Assembly: GCA_947631505.1 (NCBI GenBank) | Contig: CANRLR010000018.1 | Location: 1-59,355 of the forward strand | Direction of reading: 5' to 3' | Origin: an uncultured Lachnospiraceae bacterium | Lineage (GTDB): Bacteria > Bacillota > Clostridia > Lachnospirales > Lachnospiraceae | DNA length: 59,355 nt | Notes under the pieces: generated by a model | What the model saw: the letters and a program-made list of their open reading frames with translations, nothing else | What the model was told of the DNA's origin: nothing | Databases searched by the model: none | Position numbers and translations under genes: made by a program | Part shown: one piece after another, positions 55,001 to 59,355 of the stretch | How the letters are laid out: each line of letters starts with the position of its first letter | How positions within the stretch are numbered: position 1 is the first letter of the stretch

Positions 55001-55260
55001 TTATAAACATATTTGTACTGGCTGCACTGGGCATCCGTAAGCGTTCCATCAATATAGATACTCTTTTCCCCCAGCGTAATCGTCTTTCCCTGATACTCAA
55101 TCGTATCTCCGTAGAAATACACCGGGTCAGATGAATCCAATGGGGTATTCAGTGCCTGTGCCGCCTGAGCTTTTGTGCCCGGCAGACAACCGATACCAAG
55201 CACAAAGAAAAGTCCCATCCAAAAAAAGACTTTTCTTACTAAATGCAAAGTTTCCTTCAT
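52099..55260 (-). CDS. Large secreted protein: pectin-lyase-like beta helix, beta sandwich and BspA-like C-terminus
   Basis: A 1053-residue secreted protein with a signal peptide (about 1-33, cleaved near KAQA). Residues about 90-370 read as a right-handed parallel beta helix, with short rungs such as GSKITAENCNFVSRLNS, GGSRILFQDCHFECTDDS and TGAVYVNCDFDFYSS; this is the pectinesterase/lyase fold. Ig-like and concanavalin-like beta domains follow (about 440-900). The end (about 955-1053) is a very Lys-rich BspA-type leucine-rich unit (AINAKAFYGCNKLKKITV, VGKNAFKKIH). It is probably a cell-surface polysaccharide-active or binding protein. The catalytic class is not certain. GGAGG lies 8 bases before the ATG. 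Confidence 0.85.
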   Translation of the reverse strand: MKETLHLVRKVFFWMGLFFVLGIGCLPGTKAQAAQALNTPLDSSDPVYFYGDTIEYQGKTITLGEKSIYIDGTLTDAQCSQYKYVYNDFKKAYEDGAFQNGTSLTDPMNVYIAPYVYWIDDPDDEAIREGVNGDKVPYGLWMNCNYLSLNGLSKNPDNVVLAVNRGQSHGAIGNFTMFYINGTGTHTENLTMGNYCCMDLVYPLKPELGREKRTSTITQSQLCLTNGSKITAENCNFVSRLNSCPFVGGSRILFQDCHFECTDDSLPTGAVYVNCDFDFYSSKPFYNTTGTGSVMLGCDFNLMHNSNQYLTKVDGVVDIIDSTFHLKNKDQYVGWTPNPSAWLRCVSGNVKTVYEYVDENGTKQQEVKENYLMDADAPYDNVNITGTAAMNAYVAEINGEKVYNVYNLLKGSDDWDPLNQKEALLAAEGTDTGKYTDVPVALSCNLTVTSITDGQSRNLTTYVKAFTGTTAKTESVTWSMEESLKDYITLTANSDGSCTLTCKNETLDIVKGMVYATGKSGLMGGCYVSAVPKTQPAPTFVKSPTLTFNGEGQIAAEYLLSNADKLEDLSNIAWYRCNDAKGEISVLTATTNTETPLKNYTLSYGDVGYYIKAVITAKEQCTNPAESVTVVSGRPVTLEDVKTSPYAMDLDFTEFACPAQGILAPGFWIRDTYTGWQAQPVQKIQNSWTYGEGDAAYGAAGVSGLLPTQRGSRLLYEPASGTYGDMSLSLTLETEKTAGQGFGSAGQYLDIYIKYDAATMTGYGFRLERVKQTANGVQAALVKFDKGAVTYISDKVLTSAFNSEVTLLVAVTGDTLSARMTTTHIQSEKQQNENLAHSVDLQAAIEKNSFGGLGVLDTSTAAIGNRILFHHLTVNWAEKDTKLESPKAADLRTEEQKKADNQPAPPITQGNNNSTSGNGGTTTTPTKKKAPKKGTVITVSGLKFKITNASTNGKGTVAVSGVKKKNKKSVVIPATVTYKGVKYKVTAINAKAFYGCNKLKKITVKSKTIKKVGKNAFKKIHKKCVIKVPASKLKKYKKLMKKKGQAKTVKIKK

Positions 55261-55393
55261 GCTTCATTCCTCCTGTCTCAATTTATTTGTTCTGGAAAGA
55301 ATTTCACGTCCAACACCCTTTACCACTGCAATGTACATATATACAGTTTACCACAGTTTTCCACTATCTGCCAGCATTACTCTATTTATTTTT

Positions 55394-56158
55394 CTAAAGT
55401 TTTTCCCAGAATTCTTCCAGTGTCATATCATGCTGATGCATATATGCGGCTGCCTCCTTCCCCACATAGCGGAAATGCCATGGCTCATAGTTAACTCCTG
55501 TTATCCTTTCTTTCCCCTTTGGATAGCGGAGAATAAAACCATACCGCCAGCTGTTCTTCCGAAGCCATAAGTTGGCAGGCTCTTTCATCTGAGAAGTATC
55601 CATATGTGGATTTCCTTTGCAAAGTATATCCAGAGCAAGCCCCGTTTCATGCTCGCTGTGCCCCGCGGGCATTGTTTCTTTATAAGTCTCTTCCAGTGCT
55701 TTCTTATAGGAAAGTCCTTTCTGCATTTCCTTTTGCACATCCTCATCCACTAATTTCTGCTGCTTTTCTCTGCTGCGCCAAGCGGATGCAATATAATAGT
55801 GATACCCTTCATCCGATGCCGCCTCCAGCATGTCCACTAAGGAAGAATATAATCTTTTTGATGCCTGCAGCCGTCCATTACAAATTGTCTGCAGGGACGC
55901 ATCATATGTTTCCTGTAATGCGTGGTCGGCATTAACAAGAATTAAGTTTCTCTTATTCTTCTGATATATGTCCTGAACCTTCTGCTCCTGTCCCCCTGTT
56001 TTTTTTGACTGTTTCTGTCTGTTTGAGCCCCCCTCTCTGGCTTCATATTGTGTCCCATATATTCTGTTTGCCGGTGGCAAAGTGAACAATCCGGTCAAAA
56101 TACAGCCTTCCATCACAAATACGCTTATCATTCCGATAAAATATTTTTTCATTTTCAT
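55394..56158 (-). CDS. VanY/LAS-family D-alanyl-D-alanine carboxypeptidase
   Basis: A 254-residue membrane-anchored or secreted peptidase. Residues about 5-28 form a signal anchor. A basic Gln/Lys linker leads to the VanY domain (about 80-254) with all zinc and catalytic residues: AWRSREKQQKLV, the zinc motif AGHSEHETGLALDI (S-x-H-x6-D type) and EPWHFRYVG. It trims the terminal D-Ala of peptidoglycan stems. GGGGG lies 8 bases before the ATG, just after a hairpin. It follows an RR-HK-membrane-protein group, an arrangement like regulated VanY units. Confidence 0.92.
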   Translation of the reverse strand: MKMKKYFIGMISVFVMEGCILTGLFTLPPANRIYGTQYEAREGGSNRQKQSKKTGGQEQKVQDIYQKNKRNLILVNADHALQETYDASLQTICNGRLQASKRLYSSLVDMLEAASDEGYHYYIASAWRSREKQQKLVDEDVQKEMQKGLSYKKALEETYKETMPAGHSEHETGLALDILCKGNPHMDTSQMKEPANLWLRKNSWRYGFILRYPKGKERITGVNYEPWHFRYVGKEAAAYMHQHDMTLEEFWEKL

Positions 56159-56170
56159 GAAAATTTCCCC

Positions 56171-56207
56171 CTTATCTTGATTACGCTCAACCGTTATTCA
56201 AGATAAG
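56171..56207. promoter_or_regulatory. Inverted repeat just before the VanY gene
   Basis: CTTATCTTGA (56171-56180) and TCAAGATAAG (56198-56207) are exact inverted copies with a 17-base loop, beside the ribosome site of the carboxypeptidase gene. A second inverted pair, ATCTGC/GCAGAT (56211-56216 with 56225-56230), lies next to it. They may be operator sites or leader hairpins. Confidence 0.4.
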
Positions 56208-56246
56208 TATATCTGCCCATTGTAGCAGATTCCCCTCATAGCTGCA

Positions 56247-57152
56247 TCAAAATTGTATCATTTTCTCCAGCGGCAGACCTATCATACACATTGCTCTCCC
56301 CTTTTGGTCCTGCATATAAGTTTTATACAGAAATATTTGATATTGATTATTAAATTCAATCATACCGGTATGCCAATCCTTTATCATGGATACATACGGC
56401 ACATCCTTGAAGGAATAAAAGTCATAATACAATAACATTCCATCCCAGGGAATCCTATATTGTTCCTGCATACCGTCATAAGCACTTGCATCAACAACAC
56501 CTGAAGTATTACTGCGGGTGCTCATCTTATTCCCGACATTTTGGCATATGTCCGTAGACTCTGCACAGATAGCTGCACGCTTCGAGGCAGCATCATAAAT
56601 TTCATGATATAAAATCTTCATGGAATAAATTTTATGGTATTCTTCATCCAGATAAATCGTAAGTGTTCTCTTGCTGTTTTCATACACCAGTTTCCAGCAG
56701 CTGATCCCCTTCATACCATCTGCTTCTTGTGTACCATAAATAGTATACCGTTCACACAAGGTCATCCTCTTTTCCTTCGGTCTTATTTTGGAATCCAATA
56801 CCTTATTTTCATCTAATTTCTGTAATTCTTCATTAACAATTGCCGTCAGTTCATCTTTATTCATGCCAAAGCCCAGTTCATTGGTACGGATGGCACGTAA
56901 CGGTTCTCCCCCTTGAACATAGGCTCTTGAAAGTGCATAAAGTTTACTGGCAAAGGAATCATAGGATGTCTTGTAGGTGCTGACATTTACATCCGTAAAA
57001 GACACGTGGTTTAAAGTCTTCTTATCATATAGCTCACTATAATACTTCGGAAACACCATCGCTATCCCAAACAGGGCAAGAACGCACAGAATCCCCCCTG
57101 CCGTATACATCCGCTGTCTGTAACAATGCCGGTTGTTATCGTCTCTTTTCAT
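56247..57152 (-). CDS. Membrane-anchored protein of unknown function in a two-component operon
   Basis: A 301-residue protein with one N-terminal membrane helix (about 16-35, YTAGGILCVLALFGIAMVF); the rest should lie outside the cell. No family recognised. Notable parts are ELGFGMNKDELTAIVNEELQ, KRMTLCERYTIYGTQEAD, a Tyr-rich SMKILYHEIYDAASKRAA and a C-terminal VPYVSMIKDWHTGMIEF. The ATG overlaps the kinase stop as ATGA, so it is translationally coupled to the histidine kinase. A role as accessory sensor or signalling partner is inferred from that. Confidence 0.78.
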   Translation of the reverse strand: MKRDDNNRHCYRQRMYTAGGILCVLALFGIAMVFPKYYSELYDKKTLNHVSFTDVNVSTYKTSYDSFASKLYALSRAYVQGGEPLRAIRTNELGFGMNKDELTAIVNEELQKLDENKVLDSKIRPKEKRMTLCERYTIYGTQEADGMKGISCWKLVYENSKRTLTIYLDEEYHKIYSMKILYHEIYDAASKRAAICAESTDICQNVGNKMSTRSNTSGVVDASAYDGMQEQYRIPWDGMLLYYDFYSFKDVPYVSMIKDWHTGMIEFNNQYQIFLYKTYMQDQKGRAMCMIGLPLEKMIQF

Positions 57153-58588
57153 TCACTGCCATCTCCTTTTTTCTTTCCAAAATCCTCTGATGTGCTGGGG
57201 AAAAAGATTGTAATTCTTGTTCCGGCTCCCGGCTTGCTCTGTATGCTCCACTCAGCCTGATGTATGGCAATAATTTTTTGGCAAAGTGCCATACCTATTC
57301 CTGCTCCGCCTTCTTTTCTGGCCCGGGATTTGTCAATCATGTAGAACGGCTCCGTAATTTTGTGTATTTCCTCCTCCGGCATTCCACATCCATCATCTGT
57401 TATACCAAAGAAATATCCCTCTTTCCGGCACTCACCTTCCAGCCATATCGTTCCCCCGTCACCGCACGCCTTCCTTGCATTATCAATCAGGTTAGAAAAT
57501 AATGACAGCAAGAGGTCTGCATCCCCATATACTACGCCATCATCCAGCTTTATAAGGAGCCGGATGCCTTTCTGTTCCAGCAGATTTTCTGTCATATGTT
57601 CTATCTGGTCTGCAAGCGCTGAAACATCATTCTCTTTTGATAAAAATTCCAGTTTGTCGACATATGACATCTCCAGCATTTTCAGTGCCAGACGTTCCAA
57701 GCGCCGTCCCTGCATAACAATATAATTCGCCGAAAGACTTTGTTCCTCGTCGGATAATATTCTCGAACGCAAAATGTCCGCATATCCTATAATAGAGGTC
57801 AGAGGTGTTTTTAATTCATGCGAAAATGCTGCCGTAAATTCCTCCTGCCTTCTGGCCTCTTCTTTCAGACGTCCTATACTTTCCTCCAACTGTCCTGCCA
57901 TCTGATTGAAGTCCCTGCTCAGAACAGCCATCTCATCATTCCCCTTGATACACACCCGTCTTTTGTAATCCCCATCGGCAAAAGCCCTCGTTGCCTGCGA
58001 CAATTTCCGAATCGGACGTGTAAAATAGAAAGAAAAAATAAAAAGGACAATCGCAAAAACAGCAGAAACACAAGTAAGCAGCACCATATACCGTTCATAC
58101 AGCCAATCTCTGTCCTGATATACATAATCAATACAGCGATGAAACTCCAGCACATAATCCCCCTCCTTACTGTGTATCTCACAAAGCGATTCCAAATAAT
58201 AATGCCCCTTCTCATTTGTAATCTGCCACGCATTGTTATGTCCTTTTCGCTCCTGCCGGATTAACTTGCCCCGATAAGTGCTGTCTTGAAAAAGCACCGC
58301 ACCCTTGTCATCATATATAACAATCCCACCTTTCTCACCATAGAAGCTCTGCCTGATCGAACTGGCTATCTCAACAACTGCCTGATCCACTGCCTGATAA
58401 TCCTTTGGCAGGCCCTCCAGTGATGCCAGCATTGCATACTGAAATATTTTCATCTCTTCCATACCTTGGCTGGTCTCTCTGTCGATTGTCGTCTCAAATG
58501 CGGTATGTACAAGAATATTCCCAAATATCATAAAAAAAAGAATCAGTACACACATCATTGTAATAAATTGTTTTGCAAATACTCTCAT
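57149..58588 (-). CDS. Sensor histidine kinase
   Basis: A 479-residue kinase: helix 1 (about 8-30), an extracellular domain (about 32-165), helix 2 (about 168-192), HAMP (FYFTRPIRKLSQATRAFADG), the DHp box AFSHELKTPLTSIIGYADIL with its His near 255, the N box NLIDNARKACGDGG, and the G boxes DDGCGMPEEE and GAGIGMALCQKII. GAGG lies 5 bases before the ATG at 58588, which touches the response-regulator stop. The kinase is followed by an overlapping membrane-protein gene and by the VanY gene, suggesting an envelope or peptidoglycan signal. Confidence 0.95.
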   Translation of the reverse strand: MRVFAKQFITMMCVLILFFMIFGNILVHTAFETTIDRETSQGMEEMKIFQYAMLASLEGLPKDYQAVDQAVVEIASSIRQSFYGEKGGIVIYDDKGAVLFQDSTYRGKLIRQERKGHNNAWQITNEKGHYYLESLCEIHSKEGDYVLEFHRCIDYVYQDRDWLYERYMVLLTCVSAVFAIVLFIFSFYFTRPIRKLSQATRAFADGDYKRRVCIKGNDEMAVLSRDFNQMAGQLEESIGRLKEEARRQEEFTAAFSHELKTPLTSIIGYADILRSRILSDEEQSLSANYIVMQGRRLERLALKMLEMSYVDKLEFLSKENDVSALADQIEHMTENLLEQKGIRLLIKLDDGVVYGDADLLLSLFSNLIDNARKACGDGGTIWLEGECRKEGYFFGITDDGCGMPEEEIHKITEPFYMIDKSRARKEGGAGIGMALCQKIIAIHQAEWSIQSKPGAGTRITIFFPSTSEDFGKKKGDGSE

Positions 58589-59254
58589 TTATTCCTCATT
58601 TCTGACTGTAAACCGATATCCAACCTTATACACCGTTTCAATGTACTTTTCCAGTCCCGCCTTTTTACGAAGCCGCTGTACATGCAGATCTACCGTCCTG
58701 CCATCCCCCATATAGGAACTCTCCCACACATGCTCATAGATTACTTCCCGGTACAGGGCCACGTCCGGATTCCGGACAAAAAGCAGCAAGAGGTCGAATT
58801 CCTTATAAGTCAGACGAATCGGCACTCCCTTTCTAGTCACTGTCCGGGAAGCAATGTCAATATGCAGGTCCAATACATCAATACTTGCAGCCGTCTTTTC
58901 ATATCGTCTTAAAACATTCTCCACTCTTGCCAAAAGTTCCAGCACATCAAAGGGCTTTGTTATATAATCATCTGCACCTGCCCGAAGCCCCTTTACCTTA
59001 TCCTCTGTTCTTCCCTTTGCCGTCAAAAAGATAACTGGTATTTTCATACTTTCGGCATAAGCCAGTAATTCATATCCATCTACTTTCGGCAGCATAATAT
59101 CAAACAGACACAAATCATAATGCTCTGCCTGAAGCTGGTTTGCTCCTTCCTCTCCATCACCAGACACATCACAGTAATATCCCGCTTTCCCCAGACTCAT
59201 TCTAATTAAATCTGCAATCGGCTCTTCATCCTCCACCACTAAAATCCGATTCAT
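58589..59254 (-). CDS. OmpR/VanR-like response regulator
   Basis: A 221-residue regulator. The receiver has VVEDEEP, the phosphorylatable Asp in LFDIMLPKVDGYEL (about 51), LTAKGRTEDK and TKPFDVLELLARV. A winged-helix domain (LTYKEFDLLLLFVRNPDVAL, VWESSYMGDGRTVDLHVQRL, TVYKVGYRF) follows. GGAGG lies 6 bases before the ATG at 59254; frame space further upstream covers hairpins and is not coding. It is the first gene of this two-component run. Confidence 0.95.
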   Translation of the reverse strand: MNRILVVEDEEPIADLIRMSLGKAGYYCDVSGDGEEGANQLQAEHYDLCLFDIMLPKVDGYELLAYAESMKIPVIFLTAKGRTEDKVKGLRAGADDYITKPFDVLELLARVENVLRRYEKTAASIDVLDLHIDIASRTVTRKGVPIRLTYKEFDLLLLFVRNPDVALYREVIYEHVWESSYMGDGRTVDLHVQRLRKKAGLEKYIETVYKVGYRFTVRNEE

Positions 59255-59285
59255 CCTTATCCTCCTTTCTTTATCTCTTTTATTA

Positions 59286-59330
59286 GGCGTTTGCGAAACG
59301 CCACAAGCCGCATGAATACGGCATTTTTTT
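59286..59330. other. Two hairpins upstream of the response regulator gene
   Basis: GGCGTTT-GCG-AAACGCC (59286-59302) and GCCG/CGGC (59307-59310 with 59319-59322), the latter followed by ATTTTTTT on the forward strand. The forward-strand T run looks like a terminator, but no forward gene ends here. On the reverse strand the hairpins fall in the leader of the response regulator gene. Purpose unknown. Confidence 0.35.
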
Positions 59331-59355
59331 GTTGCTAAAATCAAAAATCTCCTCA

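Noticed and set aside
59304-59330. Forward-strand terminator near the right edge
   Set aside because: The hairpin has only four base pairs and no forward gene ends before it; listed as an unexplained hairpin.

Overview
The window reads as one continuous piece of chromosome from a low-to-medium GC, anaerobic, Gram-positive clostridium, most likely a motile member of the Lachnospiraceae. Supporting signs are the Shine-Dalgarno style (strong GGAGG or AGAGG 5-9 bases before almost every start), the oxygen-sensitive NrdD/NrdG ribonucleotide reductase, a giant 2-hydroxyacyl-CoA dehydratase activase, GerW/YtfJ and DUF2953 sporulation-type genes, a CheV protein and a flagellar-type (sigma-28/SigD) promoter. 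Genus assignment is inference. I see no rRNA, tRNA, CRISPR array, transposase or prophage, and no gene-free stretch longer than 300 bases.

Layout. 1-2.4 kb: 5' part of a secreted protein with two DUF6273 units (reverse, cut by the window edge), divergent from a small XRE regulator. 2.6-9.5 kb: amino-acid operon leuB-ilvD-ilvB-serC-serA (reverse), with a promoter overlaid by a long inverted repeat. 9.6-10.1 kb: a YbjQ-type gene (forward) with a LexA-like box, then a palindrome cluster. 10.2-14.7 kb: asp23/gls24-like gene, fakA, an HD-GYP phosphodiesterase and a metal-exporter-like permease. 14.7-24.2 kb: a 46-residue membrane protein, rpmB, gerW and DUF2953, two unknown genes, a 1107-residue double GT-C glycosyltransferase, a rhomboid-like protein without visible catalytic residues, corA and a LysM protein. 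24.3-28.5 kb: the activase. 28.6-31.6 kb: a PT-repeat surface protein, divergent from a calcium-binding-like protein behind a SigD-type promoter and a structured leader. 31.7-40 kb: a long reverse run (unknown membrane protein, response regulator, histidine kinase, lipoprotein, cheV, zinc-ribbon protein, hisH, hisF, ung). 40-43.1 kb: leuC and leuD, separated by a membrane glycosyltransferase gene broken by one in-frame TGA. 43.2-46.4 kb: nrdD-nrdG-dut behind a promoter with two NrdR-type boxes. 46.4-52 kb: asnS-asnA-adh-sigma-like-mutY. 52-59.3 kb: a large secreted beta-helix/BspA-like protein, a VanY-type carboxypeptidase, an unknown membrane protein and a histidine kinase/response regulator pair.

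How the parts fit together. The leu/ilv/ser genes supply branched-chain amino acids and serine. The nrd and dut genes supply dNTPs, and ung and mutY protect DNA from uracil and 8-oxoguanine. The most attractive regulatory locus is 30.38-30.55 kb. A SigD-type promoter starts a roughly 140-base leader in which two GGA-loop hairpins, spaced as CsrA target pairs are, sit inside a stem followed by seven U. This looks like an attenuator that could be set by CsrA in the motility regulon.
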